Positions 1 to 7,097 of a stretch of 7,134 nt of DNA are shown here, one piece after another. Each line of letters begins with the position of its first letter. The first letter of the stretch is position 1. The translations under genes were made by a program, and so were the position numbers. The stretch is from Caldifarciminota bacterium (GTDB lineage Bacteria; Hydrothermota; Hydrothermia; B15-G9). The DNA lies in NCBI GenBank assembly GCA_027064565.1, contig JAMOPK010000348.1:1-7134 (forward strand), written 5' to 3'. The notes beneath the pieces were generated by a model, which worked only from the letters and a program-made list of their open reading frames with translations, was not told the DNA's origin and ran no database searches.

Positions 1-34
1 AGACGAGCTTGCCATGAAATACGGCGCAAAGTGA
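1..34 (+). CDS. Possible C-terminal tail of a gene entering from the left
   Basis: One frame reads DELAMKYGAK and then stops at TGA (32-34). This could be the last ten codons of a plus-strand gene lying outside the window. A second frame is also open from base 1 to a TAA at 55-57, so the choice is not secure. No function can be given from so short a piece. If real, this gene would converge on the HTH gene. The hairpin further right has no T run on the plus strand and so would not be its own terminator. Confidence 0.25.
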   Translation, partial: DELAMKYGAK

Positions 35-92
35 TGGGGAAGCCATCGAATCCATAACTCGGATAAAAAGGTGGACAACTATCGTTTGCCAG

Positions 93-123
93 AAAAAAGA
101 AGGGGGCAAACATGCCCCCCTTC
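93..123 (-). terminator. Rho-independent terminator of the HTH gene
   Basis: Read on the minus strand, a GC-rich stem GAAGGGGGGC / GCCCCCTTC (arms 114-123 and 99-107, one extra G bulged) closes a loop of six bases. Six T residues follow directly (93-98). The hairpin begins 12 bases beyond the TGA of the HTH gene, the usual place for an intrinsic terminator. On the plus strand the bases after the stem are AGTGTATC, with no T tract, so it should act only on leftward transcription. Confidence 0.9.
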
Positions 124-135
124 AGTGTATCGAGA

Positions 136-462
136 TCACCTGATTTTCCTGAATGAGACCTCAATTTCCAGACCGAGAGCCAGGGCCAGTTTCACGAGGG
201 TCTTTAGACTCATATTGGCGTTGCCGCTTAGAAGTTTCGACACGTAAGCGTCAGTCACGTTAAGTTTCCGGGCAAGCTCACGCTGGGTCATCCCCAACTC
301 CTTCATTCGACGGTGAAATTCCTCTGTCAGAGTGTAAAGCAGACTTTCAAGCTGAAATTCCTCTGTGTGTCTGCTTTTTTCCAGTGCCTCACTAAACCAG
401 TCACTTACCGATTTCAGGGGTTTATGATTGGTTGCAGTGATGTTTGTTATGGTTCTTGCCAT
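136..462 (-). CDS. Small XRE-family helix-turn-helix regulator, antitoxin-like
   Basis: A 108-residue protein with a C-terminal Cro/C1-type DNA-binding domain at about residues 46-102. The motif TQRELARKLNVTDAYVSKLL (59-78) holds the two helices of the helix-turn-helix, and it is followed by SGNANMSLKTLVKLALALGL, typical of this family. The N-terminal 45 residues are a polar leader with no domain I recognise. Size and layout resemble HigA-type antitoxins and small autoregulators, but no toxin-like reading frame lies beside it. I chose the ATG at 462-460 over the one at 489-487. AGGGGG lies 12 bases upstream of the former, while the latter lacks a ribosome site and would sit only a few bases after the likely transcription start. 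The gene is single, ends in its own terminator, and is divergent from rpmB. DNA binding is well supported; the target is unknown. Confidence 0.85.
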   Translation of the reverse strand: MARTITNITATNHKPLKSVSDWFSEALEKSRHTEEFQLESLLYTLTEEFHRRMKELGMTQRELARKLNVTDAYVSKLLSGNANMSLKTLVKLALALGLEIEVSFRKIR

Positions 463-482
463 TGCTATTACCCGCCCCCTGT

Positions 483-511
483 TTGACATAAGTTACTGAG
501 TTTTTTATACT
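483..511 (+). promoter_or_regulatory. Sigma-70 promoter of the rpmB operon
   Basis: A perfect -35 box TTGACA (483-488) and a -10 box TATACT (506-511, five of six matches) are separated by exactly 17 bases. Transcription should begin near 518, giving a leader of about 42 bases before the rpmB start. Both boxes match the housekeeping consensus closely, as expected for a ribosomal protein gene. The -35 box lies just upstream of the preferred HTH start codon, so this promoter shares its DNA with the divergent gene. Confidence 0.85.
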
Positions 512-517
512 ACTGAG
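494..517. repeat. Direct repeat TACTGAG flanking the rpmB -10 box
   Basis: TACTGAG occurs at 494-500 and again at 511-517, a 17-base period, with the rpmB -10 box lying between and touching the second copy. A protein bound to both copies would cover the rpmB promoter and the probable HTH promoter. The divergent HTH protein is the obvious candidate, by inference only. Two seven-base copies in an A+T-rich spacer could also be chance. Confidence 0.35.
504..509 (-). promoter_or_regulatory. Candidate -10 box for the HTH gene
   Basis: On the minus strand this reads TATAAA, which would start transcription near 497 and leave a leader of about 35 bases before the preferred ATG at 462. No good -35 hexamer sits 16-18 bases upstream; the closest are GGGTCA-like sequences. 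The promoter is therefore weak, activator-dependent or wrongly placed. It overlaps the rpmB -10 box on the other strand, so the two promoters would compete for polymerase. Confidence 0.35.
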
Positions 518-542
518 CCAACAGTTGACCCCTGAAAAAATC

Positions 543-553
543 AAAGGAGGAGG
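543..553 (+). promoter_or_regulatory. Strong ribosome binding site of rpmB
   Basis: AAAGGAGGAGG precedes the ATG at 560 by six bases and contains the full GGAGG core complementary to the 16S rRNA tail. It fixes the rpmB start and fits a highly translated ribosomal protein. The following gene lacks any comparable site. Confidence 0.85.
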
Positions 554-559
554 AAAACA

Positions 560-745
560 ATGGCAGCTCGTTGTTACATTTGTGGCAAAGGTGTTCAATT
601 TGGTAACAAAGTGAGCCATGCTCACAACCTGACCCGCAGAAAATGGAAACCCAATCTTCATAAAGTGACAATCATCGAAAACGGCAAAAAGAAAAGGGTG
701 AAAGTGTGCACAAAATGCCTTCGCAAAATCGAGAAGGCCCTATGA
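560..745 (+). CDS. rpmB: 50S ribosomal protein L28 (bL28), zinc-binding form
   Basis: A 61-residue basic protein of the large ribosomal subunit. The N-terminus MAARCYICGKGVQFGNKVSH and the following AHNLTRRKWKPNLHKV are the classic L28 pattern. Cys5-Cys8 and Cys50-Cys53 form two CxxC pairs that should bind one zinc ion. This is the four-cysteine form of L28, as opposed to the cysteine-free forms that many bacteria carry. The length is normal for the compact bacterial version. The start is fixed by a very strong ribosome site, and transcription by the consensus promoter upstream. The stop codon is 16 bases before the next gene with no terminator between, so transcription probably runs on into the tamB-like gene. 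The usual partner rpmG is not adjacent. Confidence 0.96.
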   Translation: MAARCYICGKGVQFGNKVSHAHNLTRRKWKPNLHKVTIIENGKKKRVKVCTKCLRKIEKAL

Positions 746-761
746 GTTATAGCTGGGCGTT

Positions 762-3700
762 ATGTCCAGATTTTTGAAGCTTTTAGCTGTCACTTCCTTT
801 GTTCTTCTCATCTTTATCTTTCTCATCTACCTGAAAATCCGACATGAGGTGCCCCTGACCATACAAAAAGCGATAGGGGCACCTATTTCTTATGAAAAGT
901 TCAACCTCGATCCCTTCAAAGGGCTTGAATTCGTGGGATTAACCTCATCAAACGGCCTCGGAGTGGACACTTTCAGGATACGCTACACACTATCAAGCCT
1001 CCTATCCAGAAACATAAGGGAAGTAACAGTTATCGGTTTCAGGGCAAACATTCAGAAAATGAGGTCAGGAAAACATGAGAAAAAAACTTCCCCACAAGCC
1101 GACACTTCAATCAAATTTATAGCTTCTATCGATAAACTCAACCTCATCCGCGGTGTCATTGAAGTGGACACATCGGGCAATTCCGTCGAGATAGACAGCG
1201 TGACCGGCACGTTTTCCGTGTGGAATATTGGAATTGACGGCACTTTCAGTTTCTCGATAAAAAAAGCAAATTGGGACGAGAAAACGATTCCAGAGATAAG
1301 CGGTCAGATGCACATCTCACGAGACGGCAGTTTTTCGCTCGTGGATTTCAAAGCAGATAGATACTCCATAAGGCAAATTTCGGGCAAGTTGATTAATGGA
1401 AATATCTGCCTCACCCTCTTAAAGGTCGATTTGGGTAAAATTCAGGTCGATTCCCTTGACCTTTCATTTGATTTTACTAAAAAAACGGGGTCGGTGTCAT
1501 TCAGCAATGTTACGGCACCGAAAATCTTTGTCGATGTGGGATACTCCGACTTCACAGTTTTGCCACGGGGGGCGGTGAGCATCAAAGACGCCGGAATCGT
1601 CCTTACCGAACCGGTACAGGAAATTATCGAAATCCCTTTCGCACAATACACCACCGCGAACAAAGACATCTACGCGAGGGTTAGGGTGCGTGGGGACTAC
1701 AACGGTGATGGGCTGATTCGAGGCACCCCTGACAGCCTCTGGATCGGAATGGCTCTTGACAGCATTTTCCAGCGAAATCGCTGGATACACAGCGTTTTTG
1801 TGTCCGCAAGCTGGCTCCGTCCCAACTATCTGCTTTTTCATGAGGTTTCCATCGAAGATTACAACCTCAAGGTGTTTTTTCAGGGCTCATACAACACTCA
1901 AAGCAAGTTACTTGTAGCATCCCTCCAGATAGACACCATGAACCTGTCCATTCTCACACCTCGTGTAAAAGGATGGCTCAAAGGCAATGGTAGAATTGCC
2001 CTCATAGGAAAACACTTACTTTCTTATCGGATAACTGCATGGTCCAAAAACATCCGCATTCCTGAGACGGCAGGGTTGAGGGATATCTTCGTCCACATTG
2101 ACACCGACAGCCTGATTTTGAGAAGCCGATCTCTGAGTTTTAAAGGCACAGAATTTCAGGATATTACTCTGCTATCATCGATAAGCCAAGGTGATAACAA
2201 ATGGACTTTCCTCTCCGGTATTGACGATTCCGGAGAGATAAAAATGATCGGGGAATGGCGTGCTGACCACAAAACCTTTTCCCTGATTTGCGATACCTTC
2301 AACTTTCGTTACAAAACCATTCGTAGGGAGGGGAAATTTCCGCTCTCGGTTTCCTATAGCCCGGATTCGCTTATCATTCAGCTTGATACCACTTCGATCT
2401 TAGAAGGCAGAACAGCGCTCCACATGGTTTACGAACCCTCTCTGAAATCCATAGAACTGGACTTTTTTGCCGAATCGCTTTCCCTTTTTGAACTCGATTC
2501 AACCGGGATAACACCGGTGGGGGGATACCTGTCCACTCAGGTTGAGATTACCAACACGCTTTCGAGGCCAAGATTGACTATAGAAGGGCAATTCGATTCT
2601 CTACATCTCACCCCGGACACATCAAAAGGTATCAACGGCTCAATTGTCGAGGCAATAAACGGGATGTCGCTGAGATTCAAGGCATCTTATGCCGATTCCA
2701 TCCTGAATGTCAGATATGTCAACCTTGGGGATGGCAATGCCATCAAACTTACGGGCTATCTGCCAATAGTGTTTTCGATCGCCCCTCCAGAGTTCAAAAT
2801 GCTTGAGAAACAGCTCTATCTGACGGTCAATACCGACAGCTTCGACCTTGCTCCCCTTAGGCCGTTTTTGAATAGCTTTATGCTCATAGGAAATGGTTAT
2901 TTTCAGACACATGCAAGTGTTCAAGGCGATTTCAAACATCCAATAATGGAAGGTAAACTTCGGGCATTTGTGGAAAATGCCCTTTTGACCACGACCAACA
3001 CGCCCATAAGGGACATGTTGTTTGATTCGGATTTGAGAGGCAATTCACTCGTCATTTCCAGAATAACTGCACGTTCTGGCGAACACGGGCGCATCGCCGG
3101 GAATGGCTATATCACATTCGGGGACAGTGTGTTCACTGATTTGAAATTTGAGCTTGACAGCGTGCCGCTGTATCCAAGACCAGAGATGATTTCCACAGGA
3201 TCAGGTTCGCTGGAGATAAAGGGCAAAATACCGGAGATTTTCATAGGCGCGGATATGGAGCTTCATGAAGCATATATAAACATCCCGTTCGGTCGCGAGA
3301 TGTTCAGCTCTAAACCCAAGCCATCCCCGATAAGGTTCAGGTTCCACCTTCATGGAGCAAGAAACATTTTCTTTTACAACCCCAACGTGGATATGGAACT
3401 TTCTATGGACGTAACAATCTCGAAAGAGGATGAAGTTAACGTCAACACAATGGGCGAATTTCAGGTGCTCAACGGAAAATTCTACTATCTCGACCGGACG
3501 TTTGACATCACCGAGGGATGGGTCAGGTTGACGGGTGGGCCTGAATTGAACCCTGAGATACATCTCAAAGCTGAAGGCATTGTCGCTGATACTGTTATCG
3601 TCAATCTGATCGTCACCGGCACCCTCAAACACCCTCAGATTGAGCTGACTTCCAGCCCTCCAATGGACAGGCTAGACATTATTTCGCTCATAGCGTTTGG

Positions 3701-4058
3701 GAAACCCATTGGGGAGCTGCAACTTGAGCAAGAGGACGTGGAACTGCTGCGGAAAAGGGCACTTTCATTTGCCGAGGGCATGATGTCGAGGGAAATTCGC
3801 AAGTTACTGGCATCTTATGGCATAGGGATTTCAGAGTTTATGGTGCAGGCTGACCCATGGAGCGGCCGATACACCAGTTTTACGGTGGGGGTTAGGCCGT
3901 CTCCTAACATGCTATTCAGATACAACTACGATCCGAGAGCTGTTGACCACTTCACTGTTCAAATAAAATACTTCCTCAGAAAGAACATCGCCATTTACGC
4001 CGAAAGAGAACGGAATGGTGAATTTGCGACAGGTTTTGAGTTAGAGTTCAGGTGGTAG
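762..4058 (+). CDS. tamB: TamB-like (DUF490) translocation/assembly module protein
   Basis: A 1098-residue envelope protein, somewhat shorter than E. coli TamB (about 1259). Residues about 5-25 form one hydrophobic anchor (LAVTSFVLLIFIFLIYL) with no lipobox, so the protein should be held in the inner membrane with its bulk in the periplasm. The start of the mature part, with PISYEKFNLDPFKGLEFVGL, resembles the AsmA/TamB N-terminus. The middle is a long run of alternating beta strands, as in the lipid-conducting groove of this family. The last 300 or so residues match the TamB C-terminal domain: LNGKFYYLDRTFDITEGWVRL near 903, LNPEIHLKA, DIISLIAFGKP near 972, and a beta-barrel-like end in FELEFRW. 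In the family this protein helps outer-membrane protein insertion with TamA, or carries phospholipid outward. No tamA is in the window. The ribosome site is poor, so translation may be coupled to rpmB. The last 11 bases overlap topA on the other strand. Confidence 0.85.
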   Translation: MSRFLKLLAVTSFVLLIFIFLIYLKIRHEVPLTIQKAIGAPISYEKFNLDPFKGLEFVGLTSSNGLGVDTFRIRYTLSSLLSRNIREVTVIGFRANIQKMRSGKHEKKTSPQADTSIKFIASIDKLNLIRGVIEVDTSGNSVEIDSVTGTFSVWNIGIDGTFSFSIKKANWDEKTIPEISGQMHISRDGSFSLVDFKADRYSIRQISGKLINGNICLTLLKVDLGKIQVDSLDLSFDFTKKTGSVSFSNVTAPKIFVDVGYSDFTVLPRGAVSIKDAGIVLTEPVQEIIEIPFAQYTTANKDIYARVRVRGDYNGDGLIRGTPDSLWIGMALDSIFQRNRWIHSVFVSASWLRPNYLLFHEVSIEDYNLKVFFQGSYNTQSKLLVASLQIDTMNLSILTPRVKGWLKGNGRIALIGKHLLSYRITAWSKNIRIPETAGLRDIFVHIDTDSLILRSRSLSFKGTEFQDITLLSSISQGDNKWTFLSGIDDSGEIKMIGEWRADHKTFSLICDTFNFRYKTIRREGKFPLSVSYSPDSLIIQLDTTSILEGRTALHMVYEPSLKSIELDFFAESLSLFELDSTGITPVGGYLSTQVEITNTLSRPRLTIEGQFDSLHLTPDTSKGINGSIVEAINGMSLRFKASYADSILNVRYVNLGDGNAIKLTGYLPIVFSIAPPEFKMLEKQLYLTVNTDSFDLAPLRPFLNSFMLIGNGYFQTHASVQGDFKHPIMEGKLRAFVENALLTTTNTPIRDMLFDSDLRGNSLVISRITARSGEHGRIAGNGYITFGDSVFTDLKFELDSVPLYPRPEMISTGSGSLEIKGKIPEIFIGADMELHEAYINIPFGREMFSSKPKPSPIRFRFHLHGARNIFFYNPNVDMELSMDVTISKEDEVNVNTMGEFQVLNGKFYYLDRTFDITEGWVRLTGGPELNPEIHLKAEGIVADTVIVNLIVTGTLKHPQIELTSSPPMDRLDIISLIAFGKPIGELQLEQEDVELLRKRALSFAEGMMSREIRKLLASYGIGISEFMVQADPWSGRYTSFTVGVRPSPNMLFRYNYDPRAVDHFTVQIKYFLRKNIAIYAERERNGEFATGFELEFRW

Positions 4059-6198
4059 GTTTTTCCTTCCCATCCTCAGGCATTTCCATCTCATGCCCAC
4101 ATTCAGGACATCTCAGGATGAGCTTGCTGTTTTTGCCCCGGCCCTTCCTCACCTTGACCATCAACGGATAGCCACATTTCGGGCATTTCACGCCCACCGG
4201 CTCGTTGAACAGGTAGAAATCGCATTCGGGATTGGAACAGGCATAATAAATCCTTCCGCGCTTGCTCTTGCGACGGATGATGTCAGAGCCGCACTTCGGG
4301 CATTTAACCCCTTCAACGACGTCAAAAATGGGACGTGTGTATTTGCATTCTGGATAGCCAGAACACGCAATAAACTTCCCATATCTTCCCCATCGAATGA
4401 CAAGCGGCCTGCCGCAGACCGGGCACTTTTCATCAAGCACCTGAACGCTCTGCTGACGCATCTCCTGGATCTGGGACTCCACTTTCTCCAACTCTTTGCT
4501 GAACTTCTCATAGAATTCCCTGAGCAGGTCAAGTCGGGTCTTCTGCCCCTCCTCGATCTTGTCCAGCTCCTCCTCCATCCTTGCGGTGAAACCGATGTCA
4601 AACAGTTCAGGGAACCTCGGAATCAAGAGGTCGGCCACAAGGATGCCGAGGTCGGTCGGTTTGAGCGCCCTTCCTTCCTTAACCACATATTCCCTGTCGA
4701 GGAGGGTTGCGATTGTGGGGGCATAAGTTGATGGTCTGCCGATGCCTTTGGCCTCAAGCGCACGGATAAGACTTGCTTCGGTGTAACGTTTGGGCGGCTC
4801 GGTCTCCCGCTCCTCCAGCTCGACTTTAACGGGTTTCAACGTCTCGCCGGTTGAAAAATCTGGAAGTTTGACGTTTTGCGGTTTCCGTCCGTAAATCCGG
4901 TAGAACCCCTCGAAGACCAATTCCTTGCCCTCAGCCACAAGGGTCAATTCGCCGGACTGGAGTTTGACGTTCCTGACCTCCACTCTGGCATCAGCCATCT
5001 GGGAGGCCGTTGCCCTCCGCCAGATCAGGCTGTAAAGCCGCTGGAGGGGCTTTTCGATGGCAGAGACGCTTTCGGGCGTAACGGTGAAATCGGTGGGACG
5101 GATGGCCTCATGTGCGCCCTGAACCGCTGAGGATTTATCCTTGAACTTTCGGGGAGTTGGAGGTAAATACTCCTCGCCGAAAATCTCCCTGATGACCTCC
5201 CTCGCCTGATTGACGGCCTTGTCGGCCATCCTTACCGAATCCGTCCTCATGTAAGTTATCAACCCGGTCATTCCAACGCCGGGCAGCTCAACGCCTTCGT
5301 ATAACTGCTGGGCTATTCGCATGGTCTGGCGGGAAGTGAAACCGAGTTCGTTGGACGCATCCTGCTGCATGGTGGAAGTCTTGAATGGCGGCGGGGGCGA
5401 TACCGATTTGACGTTTTTCGAGTAGGCGACCACCCGAAACTCGCTTTTAGCCGCAAATTCCTTAAGTTTTTCGGCCTTTTCCCTGTCCTCGATGCGGTCA
5501 GGGAGCTGGGCCTTGAACCTGACGCCGTCCTTCTCGAAATAGACATAGAGTTTCCAGTATTTCTGGGGCTTAAACGCCTGAATTTCCTTTTCACGCTCCA
5601 CAAGGAGGCGCAGTGCGACGGTCTGGACACGTCCTGCGGACAACCCTTTGCGCACGCTTTTCCAGAGCAGCGGGCTTATCTTGTAACCCACAAGCCTGTC
5701 GAGAACACGGCGGGCGATCTGAGCCTCAACCTTTTTCATGTCGATTTCCTGAGGCTCTTTGATGGCTTTTTTGACGGCATCTTTCGTGATCTCGTAAAAG
5801 AGCACCCTTTTGACGTTGTTCTGACCGGCCTTTTGAACCTCCTGAGCCACATGGTAGGCAATGGCTTCGCCCTCTCTGTCCGGGTCGCTTCCGATATAGA
5901 CTTCGGAGGCACGGGCAGCCAATTTTTTTAGCTTTTTGATAATGTCGCTCTTGCCCTTGATGGTGATGTAATGGGGTTCAAAGCCGTGCTCTATGTCAAC
6001 GCCCAACCTGCTTTTGGGCAGGTCCTTGATGTGGCCTTTGGACGCAACAACCTCAAAGCCCCGACCGAGGTATTTTTTGATGGTTTTGGCCTTTGTAGGA
6101 GACTCCACCACAAGCAGTTTCTTTGCAGTCCCTGCTGAAGTTTTTGCGGTGGAAGACGCTTTCTTTTTACGTTTTTGAGATTTTTTCTTTTCTGGCAT
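4048..6198 (-). CDS. topA: DNA topoisomerase I (type IA)
   Basis: A 716-residue type IA topoisomerase, which relaxes negative supercoils by cutting one strand through a 5'-phosphotyrosine. The Toprim domain begins at KLLVVESPTKAKTIKKYLG, with Glu32 and the metal-binding DPDRE (Asp105, Asp107, Glu109). SAGRVQTVALRLLVERE (187-203) follows. The catalytic Tyr316 lies in GLITYMRTDS with Arg318 beside it. KGIGRPSTYAPTI (484-496) completes the core. Three C-terminal four-cysteine zinc ribbons follow: Cys592/595/612/618, Cys633/636/654/659 and Cys672/675/697/700. All key residues are present, so it should be active. Before the Toprim domain lies a lysine-rich tail of about 26 residues, absent from typical TopA, which usually starts right at the KLVIVES motif. 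The start lies inside the kinase gene (32-base overlap) and has only a weak ribosome site, so coupled translation is likely. The gene converges on tamB. Confidence 0.97.
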   Translation of the reverse strand: MPEKKKSQKRKKKASSTAKTSAGTAKKLLVVESPTKAKTIKKYLGRGFEVVASKGHIKDLPKSRLGVDIEHGFEPHYITIKGKSDIIKKLKKLAARASEVYIGSDPDREGEAIAYHVAQEVQKAGQNNVKRVLFYEITKDAVKKAIKEPQEIDMKKVEAQIARRVLDRLVGYKISPLLWKSVRKGLSAGRVQTVALRLLVEREKEIQAFKPQKYWKLYVYFEKDGVRFKAQLPDRIEDREKAEKLKEFAAKSEFRVVAYSKNVKSVSPPPPFKTSTMQQDASNELGFTSRQTMRIAQQLYEGVELPGVGMTGLITYMRTDSVRMADKAVNQAREVIREIFGEEYLPPTPRKFKDKSSAVQGAHEAIRPTDFTVTPESVSAIEKPLQRLYSLIWRRATASQMADARVEVRNVKLQSGELTLVAEGKELVFEGFYRIYGRKPQNVKLPDFSTGETLKPVKVELEERETEPPKRYTEASLIRALEAKGIGRPSTYAPTIATLLDREYVVKEGRALKPTDLGILVADLLIPRFPELFDIGFTARMEEELDKIEEGQKTRLDLLREFYEKFSKELEKVESQIQEMRQQSVQVLDEKCPVCGRPLVIRWGRYGKFIACSGYPECKYTRPIFDVVEGVKCPKCGSDIIRRKSKRGRIYYACSNPECDFYLFNEPVGVKCPKCGYPLMVKVRKGRGKNSKLILRCPECGHEMEMPEDGKEKPTT

Positions 6199-7087
6199 AA
6201 CTCAAACCAAGCAGAATCGCCCCATAAGATGGAGTATGTTCGGCCATCCCTATGTCGATATCCGGGCATTCCTTTCTGATAATGGACTCGAAATGTTCCC
6301 GATAGGTGCGATCTTTGAATATGCTGCCCGACAGCCTGAGCCTTTTCTGTCCTTTGATCCGGAGTCGTTTCAACAGGCTGACGGATACCACAGCGAGTCG
6401 TCTAGCGGCCTCAAGCACGATGTTTCGAGCGACTTCATCGCCGTTTTCGGCGGTCTGGATAACTGTAAGGGCGAACTCGGCGACGTTTTTCTGCGGTGAG
6501 CCTTCGTAGATTTTCGGGATTATGTCTTCCATCTGTCTTGCGTTGAAGCGCTTTAGGACAAGCTCTTTCAAGACAGTGGGTTCACCCCAACCTTCAGCTG
6601 CTGCAATGGCAGCTCTGAGTCCTGCCCGACCTATCCAGAACCCGCTGCCGTCATCCCCGATAACGTAACCGTATCCGCCGGCACGATACACCTTACCCTT
6701 CTCATTTTTTCCATAGACGATGGAGCCGGTTCCTGCGATGACGACCACACCGGGAAGACCGGATAAGGCGCCCCATAACGCTATTTCTGCGTCACTCCTG
6801 ACTATGATGAGGTCAGCGAGTCCGTGAGATTTGAGGATGTGTTCCAAACTCCGCTGTTCTCTCGCTCGCCCCAGTCCAGCCCCACCGGCGACAAGCACAT
6901 CGGCTCGCACAAGCCCATGATTGTGAAGGACATGCTCTACGACTTCGGAGAGACGGGCGGCAAGCATCTCTTCGCCGGCTATCTGCCGGTTAATGCCGTT
7001 GGTCCTGAAGGTCGAGACAACTCTCTCATTCTGAGAAAGAACTACTTCTATTTTAGATCCGCCTATATCAATTCCCAGTATCCACAT
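6167..7087 (-). CDS. BadF/BadG-family kinase, probably N-acetylglucosamine kinase type
   Basis: A 306-residue ASKHA-fold ATPase. The first phosphate loop is GIDIGGSK (5-12), the probable catalytic base Asp99 lies in RSDAEIALWGA, the second phosphate loop is VVIAGTGSIVYG (115-126), and the adenosine motif is LSGSIF (252-257). GGYGYVIGDDGSGFWIGRAGL (137-157) is the hallmark of the eukaryote-type N-acetylglucosamine and glucosamine kinases within the BadF/BadG/BcrA/BcrD family. The activators of 2-hydroxyacyl-CoA dehydratases in that family hold an iron-sulphur cluster by cysteines; here only one cysteine (Cys274) is present, so that role is unlikely. The likely reaction is ATP-dependent 6-phosphorylation of an amino sugar, perhaps from cell-wall recycling; the exact substrate is inferred. 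I chose the ATG at 7087-7085, which has AAGGG five bases upstream and starts right at the conserved MWILGIDIGG. A start 14 codons earlier is open but not needed. It is probably co-transcribed with topA. Confidence 0.88.
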   Translation of the reverse strand: MWILGIDIGGSKIEVVLSQNERVVSTFRTNGINRQIAGEEMLAARLSEVVEHVLHNHGLVRADVLVAGGAGLGRAREQRSLEHILKSHGLADLIIVRSDAEIALWGALSGLPGVVVIAGTGSIVYGKNEKGKVYRAGGYGYVIGDDGSGFWIGRAGLRAAIAAAEGWGEPTVLKELVLKRFNARQMEDIIPKIYEGSPQKNVAEFALTVIQTAENGDEVARNIVLEAARRLAVVSVSLLKRLRIKGQKRLRLSGSIFKDRTYREHFESIIRKECPDIDIGMAEHTPSYGAILLGLSYARKEKISKT

Positions 7088-7092
7088 AGAGA

Positions 7093-7097
7093 CCCTT
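7093..7097 (-). promoter_or_regulatory. Ribosome binding site deciding the kinase start
   Basis: AAGGG on the minus strand lies five bases before the ATG at 7087-7085. It favours this start over the upstream in-frame ATG at 7129, which would add 14 residues (MLTNSVLPLNLRVS) with no counterpart in the kinase fold. Confidence 0.6.

Noticed and set aside
463..489. Longer start for the HTH protein (nine more residues)
   Set aside because: The upstream ATG has no ribosome site, lies over the rpmB -35 box and would be only about nine bases from the likely transcription start; the added residues are not part of the fold.
742..777. ATG overlapping the rpmB stop (ATGA) as the start of a small coupled peptide
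   Set aside because: The frame closes after eleven codons and is not in frame with the tamB-like gene, so at most it could help ribosomes re-start at 762.
3201..3632. A 143-codon minus-strand open frame inside tamB
   Set aside because: It is antisense to the conserved TamB C-terminal domain, and its composition and lack of motifs mark it as a shadow.
4093..4731. A 212-codon plus-strand open frame opposite the 3' part of topA
   Set aside because: It lies wholly antisense to a well-conserved TopA region including zinc ribbons, has no ribosome site I can see, and reads as a low-complexity shadow rich in leucine, alanine and phenylalanine with no known motif.
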